Assembly (NCBI GenBank): GCA_000447185.1
Contig: KE647251.1
Span: forward strand, 1 to 19,005
From: Vairimorpha apis BRL 01
Lineage: Eukaryota > Microsporidia > Nosematidae
Direction of reading: 5' to 3'
Length of the DNA stretch: 19,005 bases
How positions within the stretch are numbered: the first letter of the stretch is position 1; the number at the start of each line of letters is the position of its first letter. The position numbers were made by a program, and so were the translations under genes. The notes beneath the pieces are model-generated. The model was given only the letters and a program-made list of their open reading frames with translations. It did not search any database and was not told the DNA's origin. Shown piece after piece: positions 1-9,717 of the stretch.

Positions 1-9
1 ATAATTTAC

Positions 10-1282
10 TTATTTAATTATGAAAAAGAAATTTTTTTTGATCTTTCTTGGTTCAGAAAGATTATAATAAATATGATCTTCTGTATTTTTAGCTAAAATA
101 GGAACATAAGATTTTCCTTTTTTATTTCTGTTAACAAAATCTTGAAAATTTGAAACAAGATTTTTGTATATAATTGGATCATTATTGTTAGTGTCAAAAT
201 TTGTTTTTTTTATAACATCAATAATATTGGATTGTGAAATTTTCGAACTTTTTAGAATGTTTTTAATTTGATTTAAATAAACATCAAAATTGTCGATTTT
301 TATCCAATTTTTTACAGATTTTCTTAAAAGTTCAGTTAATTCATCATCTGATGGTAAATCAAAAGAATACCCTTCGCCAAATCTTCGTCTAAATGCGCCA
401 TCTAGCTTATCTACACGATTTGTAGCTCCAATACAAATGACCAATCCATCATCTTTTTCTATTATACTAGTAACACAATTTAAAAATTCTGTTTTTACAT
501 TAATAAAATTTTCTTGTCCTTTAGCATCTCTATCCGCAAAAAAAGAATCCATTTCATCAAAAAAATTAATGTGACATCGTATGTCGTTCTTTTATTTGCT
601 AAATTAAAAAGTTCTCTGACTTGTGCCTCAGATTCTCCTATATATTTATTATGTATCATTGATGGTGTAATAAATATAATTCGAACTTTTGATTTAATGC
701 TGTTAATTATATTAAATAAGTCTCCAGCATTATTTTTTAATAAATTAAATTTTTTGTTGCCAACACAATTCAAAATTTCATTAAGTTTTAAATTAAAATC
801 TAAAACAAAAGCTAATTTTTTAACGAAATGAGTTTTACCAGTTCCAGGTGGTCCATATAAAAAAAAGTTTCTTTGTGTAGCACTAATTCTATTTAACTTA
901 TCTTTATGTGAGCCATTTCTGTATATATCAACTATTTTTTGTAATTTTTGTACTAGCATATTTAAAAGTTTTTCTTTAGTGAAATACTCTATATCACTAA
1001 AATTATCTGCTGATTCGAAAATAAACTTTGTACGTCCATTTTGAATTTCAATTTTCGGACTAGTATTTATTATATTTTCTCTTGCTTTAAACATATAAAT
1101 TATTAACATTACAAAAAAAACTATAGATAGTATTTTTGAAATCGTGTAAATCTTTGAAAATTTTGACGATTTTTTTATTTTTTATTTATATTCTTCAAAT
1201 TTTTGTCAATTTTATTATTAGAAATAGAATTAGACTTTTCGTAATTGATTTTAATATTTTTGTCGTCAATTTTAGCAGACAT
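10..1282 (-). CDS. Membrane-anchored AAA ATPase, two frameshifts as sequenced
   Basis: Single-module AAA+ ATPase of about 424 residues once two one-base gaps are allowed for. The start at 1282 (M-S-A-K-I-D-D) follows an ACCC block. After about 35 polar residues the frame breaks in the T run 1178-1183. It resumes with a hydrophobic stretch (about residues 48-65, containing IVFFVMLIIY) that looks like a membrane anchor. Next come Walker A GPPGTGKT (about 144-151), a pore-loop region with YIGESEAQVRELF, Walker B FFDEMD, sensor 1 GATNR and an arginine-finger stretch GAFRRRFGEG. The second break is inside Walker B, in the A run 559-565. The stop is at 10-12. AAA proteins of this type unfold or disassemble protein substrates with ATP. 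A single AAA module behind an N-terminal membrane anchor resembles Msp1/ATAD1, but the usual region before Walker A is not recognisable, so VPS4-, katanin- or ATAD3-like relatives remain possible. AAA identity is near certain; the subfamily is not. Confidence 0.85.
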
Positions 1283-1286
1283 ATAT

Positions 1287-1290
1287 GGGT
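1287..1290 (-). promoter_or_regulatory. ACCC start-context motif of the AAA ATPase gene
   Basis: Read on the minus strand, ACCC is followed by ATAT and then the ATG at 1282. C is scarce in this non-coding DNA, and similar blocks precede all eight starts here. It decides the start: the first ATG of the ATPase frame, at 1109, would remove most of the membrane anchor. Confidence 0.7.
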
Positions 1291-3882
1291 AAAAGAAAAA
1301 CATTTAATTTTTTATTAATAAAAATAAACTTTTATAAAATATATTAGATTTAAATCATAAAACAGTTAAAATATATTTTTAAAAAAAGATATAATATTTA
1401 TAAATAAAACATTACTGTAACTTTTCAAATTAAATTCATAACACAATTATACAAGCATTTCTCAAACCTTACTTATATTTTATTACGAATTTATAATTTT
1501 TGAAATATTAGATTTTAATTAAGAGGTTTATATTTCATTCATGATATATTCTAAATATTTTACAATAAAATTTTTATATTATGTTAAATTTAGTTTTAAT
1601 ATTGATTGGATTTTATATATTATATATTAATAGAGCTAATATTTTTATGATATATCAAAATTTTAAAATATTGTATTAATAAAAATTTACACTGACTTGC
1701 TATAATTATATATGTTATGATTGCAGAATAAATAATCTTATTTTTTAAAATATTAAACAACAAAACATTGAATAAAATTTAATGATTTAGATGACATTGG
1801 AATGATTCTTAATAATTAAAAATTAATATGACAAACTTTTATAAAAATATTAAAACAAAAATAGATGTAAATATCAGATAAAAAATTTATGGTGTGAAAA
1901 AATTAAGCAATTTTTTTAATTAAATTTTTTTTAGTATTCTTATTTTTATTAAAAATTTTGTAAATAATTAAGTTTACAAAATTTTAATGTTTTTTTAATA
2001 TTTTTAGATTTTTTAAACAAATCAAAAGAATTAAATTTTTAAACATATAATTTTTTTTAAACATTATAAAAATCATTTAAATAAGTTTAATAAAAAAATT
2101 AACATTAACTTAAAATTATATTTTCAATAAAACATTAATTAATTTGCTTAATTTTTTTGTTCTTAACTAAGAATGTTAATAAATTTCAAAAAAAATTATA
2201 TTTATCAATTGTAATAAAATTTCTGAAAAATATACAAAATTTAGATAGTATTCTAATAAAATTTTCCTGTTACTTCGTCTGTTTGCAGAAAACCAATTTA
2301 TTAAAGTTTTTATCTTTAATGCTTATTTAACTGTTTGTTGCTGTATGTGTTAATTTATAGTATTTTATTTATTAACACTTAAACTAAACATTAGATTAAA
2401 TAAAAATAATATAAAAATATATAAATTTCTATGATAAAATTGATAATTTTTTATTTATATATTTATTCTTTGTCAAATTTCGATTTTAAAATTATTAATG
2501 TATTTTTAATTAATATTATCATATATACAAGATATATATTTTCTATTTTCATTAGTATATTTTCTTGAAATTTTAAGTATACAAGATAATTTTTAATAAA
2601 AATTTAATTAATATTTTATTTGTATTTGTAGTTTGTGTTTCAAGTCAATATTATCTTTACTTTTTAATATTAATGTTTAGTTAAAATTATTAAATTTTAT
2701 TCGTTAGTAAAATCATTTTCTGAAAAAAGTTTTTTAAATTTCGGATATATTTTTAAAATCATATATATTTGTAATTTTTTCGAGATTTTTCATTTTAAAA
2801 TAAAATAATATCATCATAATACTTTTATGTAATGTTTATTTTCACAATTATTCTAAAAATAAAATTTTAAAATTTTACAGTATAATGAGGTATATAATTA
2901 ATTAAAGTTTTTATACCTTAGAATGTAATAAATATGTTTTAATTAATTCTTAAAATAAAGTTTTCCATATGACTAAAAAAATTTCATCTTAGTTAATAAA
3001 TTTTATTTATTTTATTTTACAACTTAAATTTTAAGTATATTTATTTCAATAAATGAATTAATATAAATTAATATTTATATCTAAAACAATATCTTTGTGT
3101 TCTTTTAAACAATATTGAACTTCTTAGTATAAAAATTAAAATAAAAAATTATAATTATGTATAAAACTATAAATAAAGAAATCAAAATTTTAACTAAAAA
3201 TAAATTTTTATTTATAACGATTTCTCATTGTAAAAAAGTCAGCTCAAATTAAAAATACATGCAACTATTTTGTTAAGAGTTTTATTTAAAATCTGAATGG
3301 AAACATGTATGAATTACAATATTATATTTTTTTGATAAAATTTAAGTCTAAAATAAATTTAACTAGTATATTATGGAAAATGTGGTAAATATTTCATATT
3401 CATAAAATATTATCAAAAAAAATCATATATATTTAAAATATAATTATTTTTATAGTAAACCCAACAATAAAATATAATGTTATTTAAAATTTTATATGTT
3501 TATGATTTTTATTAATATTAATACTATGTTTATTTACAAAATACTTAATATTTATTATTTTATGTAATAATTTAGTATTTGATTTTAGAAAAATTGTAAT
3601 ATATAAAAATTAATATTTGCTGTTTCAAAAATTTTGTTGTTTTTTTAAATTATATATAGTTTTTAAATTTATTTATAATAAGCAGTAAAATTTTATTTCA
3701 ATATTAACAATGATAAATATTTAATGTTGAGCTAATCACTGAATAAAAATAAAAACATCATTTTTTTTGAAACAATTTTACAAAATACAAATTGTTTTTA
3801 ACATTAAATAAGTATCATAGGTTTATAAAATTTAAAACATATTTAAAAATACTTAAATTTTTTATGTTTATTTTGTAAATTT
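1291..3882. other. Long A/T-rich intergenic region, no gene seen
   Basis: About 2.6 kb of almost pure A/T between the divergent AAA ATPase and TAF10 genes. I found no CC-ATG start followed by a credible reading frame, no tRNA-like or rRNA-like segment and no tandem repeat. Minus-strand stretch 1623-1780 stays open for about 50 codons but has no start and a composition expected of A/T noise. A slightly less A/T-rich patch lies near 2265-2355 without a recognisable product. The promoters of both flanking genes must lie at its two ends. Confidence 0.6.
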
Positions 3883-3883
3883 A

Positions 3884-3887
3884 CCCC
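3884..3887 (+). promoter_or_regulatory. CCCC start-context motif of TAF10
   Basis: CCCC (preceded by TTTA) ends two bases before the ATG at 3890. It is the clearest CC-type start context in the window, together with that of RAD51. Confidence 0.75.
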
Positions 3888-3889
3888 AA

Positions 3890-4215
3890 ATGAAAAATGA
3901 AGATTTTGAAGAATTTAAAAAACATCTTGATGAATATATTCCAATAATTCCAGACTCGGTTATAGATTATTACATGCAAAAATCAGGTGTTATATCTGAA
4001 GATGAAAGATTAAAAAAGCTTGTTTCTTTATTATCTCATAAATTTATTTCAGATGTTTGTTCTTCCGCATTTCAATTTCATAAAATTAATCAAAAAAATG
4101 CTCAAAAAGATAAAAGGTTTGCACGAGAAAAAAAATAACATTACAGGTTATTGACGTCGAAAAAGCACTTGAAGAGGCAGGTATTAATGCTGAAAGGCCG
4201 TATTATTATATGTAA
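3890..4215 (+). CDS. TAF10: TFIID subunit TAF10, one frameshift as sequenced
   Basis: Histone-fold subunit of the general transcription factor TFIID (and of SAGA in other eukaryotes), acting in the nucleus at RNA polymerase II promoters. The first 82 codons carry the TAF10 signature: DEYIPIIPDSVIDYYMQKSG, then LVSLLSHKFISDVC, matching the family's YTPTIPD..YYL..G and RLISLAAQKFISDI. A TAA at 4136-4138 interrupts the frame directly after the A run 4128-4135. One more A restores the family C-terminus, with ITLQVIDVEKALEEAGI and then ERPYYYM and a stop at 4213-4215; compare TL.MEDL..AL.EYGINV.KPHYF in other TAF10 proteins. The full product is about 108 residues, essentially only the histone fold, whereas yeast and human TAF10 exceed 200 because of N-terminal extensions. 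Conservation beyond the break argues against a decayed gene. Confidence 0.93.
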
Positions 4216-5679
4216 AAAAATTTATTATTAAAGTTTAGAAATTAAATGATATCATTATTCTTTTTTATGAATTTATAGATGCAAAATTTGAATTTATTTT
4301 GTTTAATTAATACAAATATATACATATATAATAATGTATTAAAGCATATTTTAAATGTGTATAAATTAAATATATTATTATAAAAAGCTTAATAATCATT
4401 ATATAAACATTTAAATTACATTTAAAATAAATTTTTGGACTTGACTATATCTACGTTCTAATTTTTATATAAATCAATACACTTAATAGTTTTAATTATT
4501 GTAAAACGTATAATTTTGTATTTAATAATTAAAAAGTATTGTTATTTATATAATCGATACAAAAAATTTAAATACTATTCTAAAACATCATATACAAATT
4601 AAATACAAATAATATTATGTTTTATGTTAATTTGTTCCTTATTAAAATAATTTTAAATACTTTTTATTGGACATTTTAAATACAGTCTTAATTTTAATTT
4701 AGATCTTTTGAATTTTAATGCTGTTATGTTAAGTTAATCACTTGATAATACTATTACTATTCAAAGTTTTAACATTTAATATTTTCTCCACTATTTTACC
4801 ACATCTTTAATTATAAATTCAATCTGCTAATATCTCTGTTTTCGTTTTAAAAATATAAATTTTAAAATCTTTTTAATTATAATCGATTGTATGCATGCTT
4901 TCAGATTATATAAAATTTACAAACCTTCAATATATTTATTTAATAATTGAATACCATCTCTTCCTTGTTATTACATGAGAAATTATATTTGATGTTTGTG
5001 TATTTGTCTTGATTTATAAGTTATATTTTAAAAGATTAATTTTATTTATAATTAAAAAAATATTTATTAAATATTATAAAACAATAAATTTTTAGATAAA
5101 TTTTTTTTAAAATAAACCTTATTATGTATATATTAAAATTAAGTATGTTAATGATTTTTACAAATTATAAATAGATTAAAATAGTTATACTTTTAAATAA
5201 AAATATATATATTTAATCGTCAAAATTTTACATATTATTTTAAAATTGTTTTATTTTATAATATAATAAAATTAACGTTATAAATGTACTGTTAAAATTA
5301 TTAACCTAAAACTTTTTAATTTTTTTTGAGTGTAAATATTAACTAAGAAAATATATTAATTATTGTAAAAATTTAAAAGAAACAAAAAGTACAATATCTA
5401 ATTAATTTATACTTTTTAAATGTAAAATGTATATTATTTATTGTCAACATTTTTCATATTTAGTATATGTAAATGCAGTATTTTATGACCTCTTTATTAT
5501 TTTTTATAAAAAATAGCTTATAATTATGTTTAAATATAATAAAATTGATGCTTTAGAAATTTTTTTTTATCATTATTAAAAAATTATTCTAAATTTTAAA
5601 ACAAAAAGTTTATATTGCATAAAAATTAATATAAATTTTTAATGTATATTTTATTGTTAAACATAAAAACTTTATTAAT
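4216..5679. other. Intergenic region with a less A/T-rich island, no firm gene
   Basis: A 1.46-kb gap between the 3' ends of TAF10 and PGS1, mostly A/T. The part from about 4720 to 5020 has noticeably more G and C. On the minus strand it holds an ACAGAGA...AGC motif (4826-4839) reminiscent of U6 snRNA, and a 16-codon stop-to-stop frame at 4917-4967 that looks protein-like. Neither is strong enough to annotate as a gene. A short CC-ATG frame of 16 codons begins at 5124 and is probably chance. Confidence 0.5.
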
Positions 5680-6782
5680 TTAAAATAAAAAATTAAACAA
5701 ATAAAAAATTAATATTGTAATAAACTCCCATTTTTTAAATTTAAAAAATGTCAATTTACGTTCTATTGAATTTTTTAAAATTTCTCTTATTTCATTTTTA
5801 AACATTTTTATAGTTTTATTGTTTGAACTTAATATAAAAAAATTATGCTCTTCGTCTCTCTCAGTACTTCTTCTATTTAAATTAGTAGATCCTATAATTG
5901 TTACACAAAAATTTTCTTTAAAAGCCCAAATTCCTTTTTTATGCATAGAATAGCCATTCATTGTAAATTCAAAAAGTTTTGCTTTTGTACATATTTTAAT
6001 GGCATAATATGCACTATATTCATATATTTTTGTGATTAGAGAGCTCATAATTCCCATATTATTGAATTTATTATTTTCTGGTGAATTTACTATAAAAAAA
6101 ACGTTCTTTTATTTTTCAATATTTTAAAATATTTTTTAGGCAAGTTAAAATATGCTGAACAAATGTAAATTGAATCAAAATCCTCACACAAAAGTGTTTG
6201 AACTATGAATAATTCTTCCAATTGATCAAAAAAAAATAAGTAGTTTTTATTTTGTTTAAATTTAGATAAATTAACACAAGCTTTAGTTTTATTTATTAAA
6301 TCATCTGCAAGTTGTTTATTTTTTATTTCAAAATATCTATCAAGTCTGTTTTCAAAATATGAATCATCAATATTAGCTCCACTGAGTATTATTTTATCAT
6401 CGAAAATAAAAAGTTTGGTATGGTATACATTCAAAATTTCTTTAAATTTTGTAGGTATATATTTGTAACTAATGTCCTTAAAATCAAATATATTGTATAA
6501 ATTTTTAGTTTTTATTATATTTTCCAAGTTTTTATTTTTACCTCTATTCTTATCAATAAAAACTTTCGAATATTTATTTTTAGAATTTCGTGTAGCAATT
6601 AAATTTAAAATTTTAGATGTTTTTTCTCCGTTACCAAAATACATTGTAGAAAGATACATATTGTTTGAAGTTTCGACATAAAAAAGTAATTTGTTATAGA
6701 AATCATCTGGATATTTTATATATTCAAACTTATCTATTTCATAAATTTTAAATTTTGTAAATTTTTTTATTAAGTCTTTCAT
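5680..6782 (-). CDS. PGS1: Phosphatidylglycerophosphate synthase Pgs1, one frameshift as sequenced
   Basis: CDP-diacylglycerol--glycerol-3-phosphate 3-phosphatidyltransferase of the phospholipase D/HKD superfamily. It makes phosphatidylglycerophosphate, first step towards phosphatidylglycerol and cardiolipin, normally in mitochondria. Visible features are an N-terminal STMYFGNGE (the family's ASLYLGTG), the first HKD motif H121-x-K123-x4-D128, and directly after it ILSGANIDDSYFENRLDRYF, almost identical to the eukaryotic PGS1 signature. The second HKD half has HKKGIWAF and then IIGSTNLNRRSTERDEE (family TLIGSPN.GYRSVHRDLE). The frame breaks in the A run 6094-6101; one more A joins the halves through F-I-V-N-S-P-E-N, matching the family's I.ASPEANGF. 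I take ATG 6782, not the upstream TTG, because it has a CC context. At about 367 residues it is shorter than yeast or human PGS1 (over 500), mostly at the N-terminus, and I see no clear mitochondrial presequence. AATAAA lies three bases after the stop (5671-5676). Confidence 0.93.
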
Positions 6783-6788
6783 ATTAAA

Positions 6789-6790
6789 GG
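6789..6790 (-). promoter_or_regulatory. CC start-context motif of PGS1
   Basis: Minus-strand ATCC followed by six bases and the ATG at 6782. It is weaker than the CCCC of TAF10 and RAD51, but supports this ATG as the start. Confidence 0.5.
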
Positions 6791-8525
6791 ATATTAACAA
6801 ATAAAAATCTTTAAAAAAACTTCGTTTTCAGTTATATTATTTTTTATTAAATAATAAATTTTCATTTTATCATTTAAAAAAAATAACTAAAAGTAAAACA
6901 AATTTAAAAAGTAGCATTATAAATTTTATAAATAAATATGAATTTAATTAAAAATAAATATTAAAAAAATAAATATTTATATATAAAATCTTTTTTATGA
7001 ATTAAAAATATAGATTTTTTGTTTATTAATCTATCGTTATAATTTCATTTAACCACATTTTTACTTAAAATTTAGTTTTTTTATATAAATATTTATAAAT
7101 TATTTTTAAACTTGTTGAAAGATTTAAATTATAGTCAAATATTTAATTGGCTTTAAATTAGTGTTAGAAGCAGTTTTAGTTATTTAAAATTAACAAGGAT
7201 AAGATACATGTGAATCTAAAAAAAATGCATTTTAAATTAATTTATTCTTGAATAAAATATTTGTTTTATAACATAACAATTTAATTTGGTATTAAATTTA
7301 AATTTTTGCATTCATTATATTGAATAAAAAAATCTAAAATTGAATTTAAATAAATGTTATTGTACACTTACTGTTAAAATATTTATAATTATAATATAAA
7401 ATTTATATTAAATTTTTAAGATAAAGAAAATATAAAAAATAAATAAATTTATCAAATTTTAATTATTTTTAAGATTTGGTGTATAATTATTACAATTGTT
7501 ATTAAAAATAACATAATATTATAAAATAAGACAAATTAAATTTTTTTAATAAAAGTAATAATCTATCTTATAAAAAAAATGATTCAAATAAACTAAAAAA
7601 AATTTGTATGTTAATTTTTTTATATAAATATGTCTTTTTGTTGATGTTATTAAATATAAACTGTTTAATTATAGATATATTCTTAATAGTAAGCATGAAT
7701 TCTATTTCCTTTAGCTAGATACTAATTGTCTATAATTTAAATTTTTTATTTTCGAAATATAAAATTATAAAAAAAACATAAGTTTTTTGTTTTTACAAAT
7801 TTAAATAATAATTGACAACAAAATTTTTATTTTATAAAATATTTAATTTATCATATAATTAATTTATATATATAAAAGATAAAAGAGGAAAAAAAATTAT
7901 ATATTAAAATTTTTTAGAACATAATAAATAATTTAGATGAAAGTTAAAAAATTTGTTTATTTACACAAAAAACTGATGGTTGTATTTAATTTTGATACAA
8001 ATTTATTATTAAATTATAACAGTTTATTCTTTAAAAAAAGTTCAATTTACATTTATTTTTATTGATTTTTTTGTATATTAAATTATAATTTTTGTAGATT
8101 TAATATATTAAAACATAAACTTTTAAAATACTTTTTATATTATATAATGCAAAAATAATTTTTTATCTACAGATGAGTAAAAAAATATAGAAAATACCAC
8201 TTAAATATTTTTATAAAAAATTTATCAAATAATTATTTTGTTATATATTTTTTATAATCTATTAAATTTATAAATTGTTTCATTAATTTAAATAAGATTT
8301 ATAATTTTTAAGTAAAGTAATTTATTGTATTTTTTAACTTTTAGTGTGTAAATTTGAATTTTGATCAATAACAGTAAAATTAAAAATTTTTGAATGAATT
8401 CATATAAATTAAATGTTTGTATTTGATAAAAAGATATTTTACAAAATCATAATATTTTGATATTTTGGATTTTTTAAATTTTAAAAAAAATTATTTATTC
8501 ATATTTAAATTTTTACTATAACTCA
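6791..8525. other. A/T-rich intergenic region between divergent PGS1 and RAD51
   Basis: About 1.7 kb holding the promoters of both flanking genes. I see no CC-ATG start with a credible frame, no RNA gene and no repeat. A 28-codon open stretch ending near 7185 on the plus strand has no start and no recognisable family. Confidence 0.6.
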
Positions 8526-8529
8526 CCCC
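8526..8529 (+). promoter_or_regulatory. CCCC start-context motif of RAD51
   Basis: CTCACCCC followed by ATT and the ATG at 8533. It supports the first of two close Met codons (residues 1 and 3) as the start. Confidence 0.75.
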
Positions 8530-8532
8530 ATT

Positions 8533-9537
8533 ATGTCAATGGTAGAAAATTATGAAGAATCTGAATTTAAATCCGAAACAACATCATTTGAAGAATTAAA
8601 AAAAGCAGGAATTAGTATAGCAGATATTACTAAATTAGTTGAAGCTGGGTTTAATACAGTCGAATCTTTAGCTTATGCACCTAAAAAACAATTATTAACT
8701 ATAAAGGGATTTTCGGATATAAAAGTCGATAAACTTATAAAAGAAGCATCGAAATTAGTGCCTATGGGATTTACAACCGCTTCAGCATACCATGAAAAAA
8801 GAAAAGATCTTGTTTATTTAACAACTGGTTCATCTGAGCTTGATAAATTACTTAATGGTGGTTTTGAATCAGGAAGTATTACTGAAATTTTTGGAGAATT
8901 TAGAACAGGAAAAACTCAGTTATGTCACACAGTAGCTGTTACATGTCAATTACCTCCAGAAAAAGGCGGTGCAAATGGTAAAGCGATGTATATCGATACT
9001 GAAGGAACATTTCGCTCTGAACGAATGTTTCCAATAGCAGAAAGATTTGGTCTAGATCCAGAAGAAGTTTTAGATAATATTTCATATGCCAGAGCATTTA
9101 ATTCTGATCATCAATCACAATTACTAATACAAGCTTCTGCTATGATGTCTGAAAGTAAATATTCAGTATTAATAATAGATTCTGCTACTGCACTATATAG
9201 AACTGATTTTAGTGGTAGAGGAGAACTTGGAGCTCGTCAAATTAGTCTTGCTAGATATTTAAGAGATTTAGTAAATCTTGCAGAAACTTACCAAGTGGCT
9301 GTTGTTATTACAAATCAAGTTGTGAGTAATCCAGATGGAGCTATGAGTATGTTTTCAGGTGATGTGAAGAAACCTATTGGTGGAAATATTATGGCACATG
9401 CAAGTACAACTAGATTATCATTAAGAAAAGGTAGAGGTTCTACCAGAATTTGTAAAATTTATGATTCACCACTTTTACCAGAATCTGAAGCTATGTTTAG
9501 TATAACTGAAAGTGGAATTGCTGATCCAGAAGAGTAA
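8533..9537 (+). CDS. RAD51: DNA recombinase Rad51
   Basis: Eukaryotic RecA-family recombinase of 334 residues, the usual length. It forms nucleoprotein filaments on single-stranded DNA and carries out homology search and strand exchange in the nucleus. An N-terminal helix-hairpin-helix region (about 25-75, with [13 protein letters not shown]) is followed by the polymerisation motif FTTA (80-83) that docks neighbouring subunits. Next come Walker A GEFRTGKT (121-128), ATP-cap region DTEGTF (155-160), Walker B VLIID (212-216), DNA-binding loop L1 RGELGARQ (229-236) and loop L2 from VVSNPDG to KKPIGGNI (263-285). The text [11 protein letters not shown] after Walker A and DTEGTF (not DTENTF) indicate RAD51 rather than its meiotic paralogue DMC1. 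The frame is intact. AATAAA follows about 18 bases after the stop. NSA2 lies 180 bases downstream on the same strand with its own start context, so no operon is implied. Confidence 0.98.
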   Translation: MSMVENYEESEFKSETTSFEELKKAGISIADITKLVEAGFNTVESLAYAPKKQLLTIKGFSDIKVDKLIKEASKLVPMGFTTASAYHEKRKDLVYLTTGSSELDKLLNGGFESGSITEIFGEFRTGKTQLCHTVAVTCQLPPEKGGANGKAMYIDTEGTFRSERMFPIAERFGLDPEEVLDNISYARAFNSDHQSQLLIQASAMMSESKYSVLIIDSATALYRTDFSGRGELGARQISLARYLRDLVNLAETYQVAVVITNQVVSNPDGAMSMFSGDVKKPIGGNIMAHASTTRLSLRKGRGSTRICKIYDSPLLPESEAMFSITESGIADPEE

Positions 9538-9555
9538 ACAAATAGAGAAAAATTC

Positions 9556-9561
9556 AATAAA
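9556..9561 (+). terminator. Possible polyadenylation signal of RAD51
   Basis: AATAAA 18 bases after the RAD51 stop. The hexamer is frequent by chance in such A/T-rich DNA, so this is only suggestive. Confidence 0.3.
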
Positions 9562-9710
9562 AATATTTATATGTTATATTTTAATTAGATCAATTTATAT
9601 TATATAAATAACTAATAAATATTATTTAAGAACTATTTTAAAAATAATAAAAAAAATTAAATGTTGAATTTATTAAAAAATTTTAAGTTATTTTATAATT
9701 TTTCTTTTAT

Positions 9711-9713
9711 CCC
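9711..9713 (+). promoter_or_regulatory. CCC start-context motif that fixes the NSA2 start
   Basis: TATCCC, then TAAA, then ATG at 9718. The reading frame is also open back to an ATG at 9661, but the family's N-terminus (MPQN) and this C block both point to 9718. Confidence 0.8.
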
Positions 9714-9717
9714 TAAA

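Noticed and set aside
290..831. Two plus-strand open frames (94 and 105 codons)
   Set aside because: They mirror the AAA domain coding sequence on the other strand.
1136..1318. Plus-strand open frame of 60 codons
   Set aside because: It is the antisense of the corrected AAA ATPase N-terminus and leader; no C-block start.
1623..1780. Minus-strand stretch of about 50 codons without a stop, near an ATTCC-A-ATG
   Set aside because: Joining it to that ATG needs a shift in the opposite direction from the other breaks. The composition (I, K, N, Y, L) is what A/T noise gives, and there is no recognisable motif.
5117..5171. AAACC-TTATT-ATG followed by 16 codons
   Set aside because: It has the right start context but is too short, with no continuation after a one-base correction that I could support.
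6472..6681. Plus-strand open frame of 69 codons
   Set aside because: Antisense shadow of the conserved first half of PGS1.
8533..9537. DMC1 instead of RAD51
   Set aside because: The sequence after Walker A ([11 protein letters not shown]) and DTEGTF are RAD51-type; DMC1 has different residues there.
9661..9717. In-frame upstream extension of NSA2 starting at ATG 9661
   Set aside because: The family begins at MPQN (9718), which has a CCC block directly before it. The 19 extra residues are hydrophobic A/T-type sequence and would make an aberrant N-terminus for a nucleolar factor.
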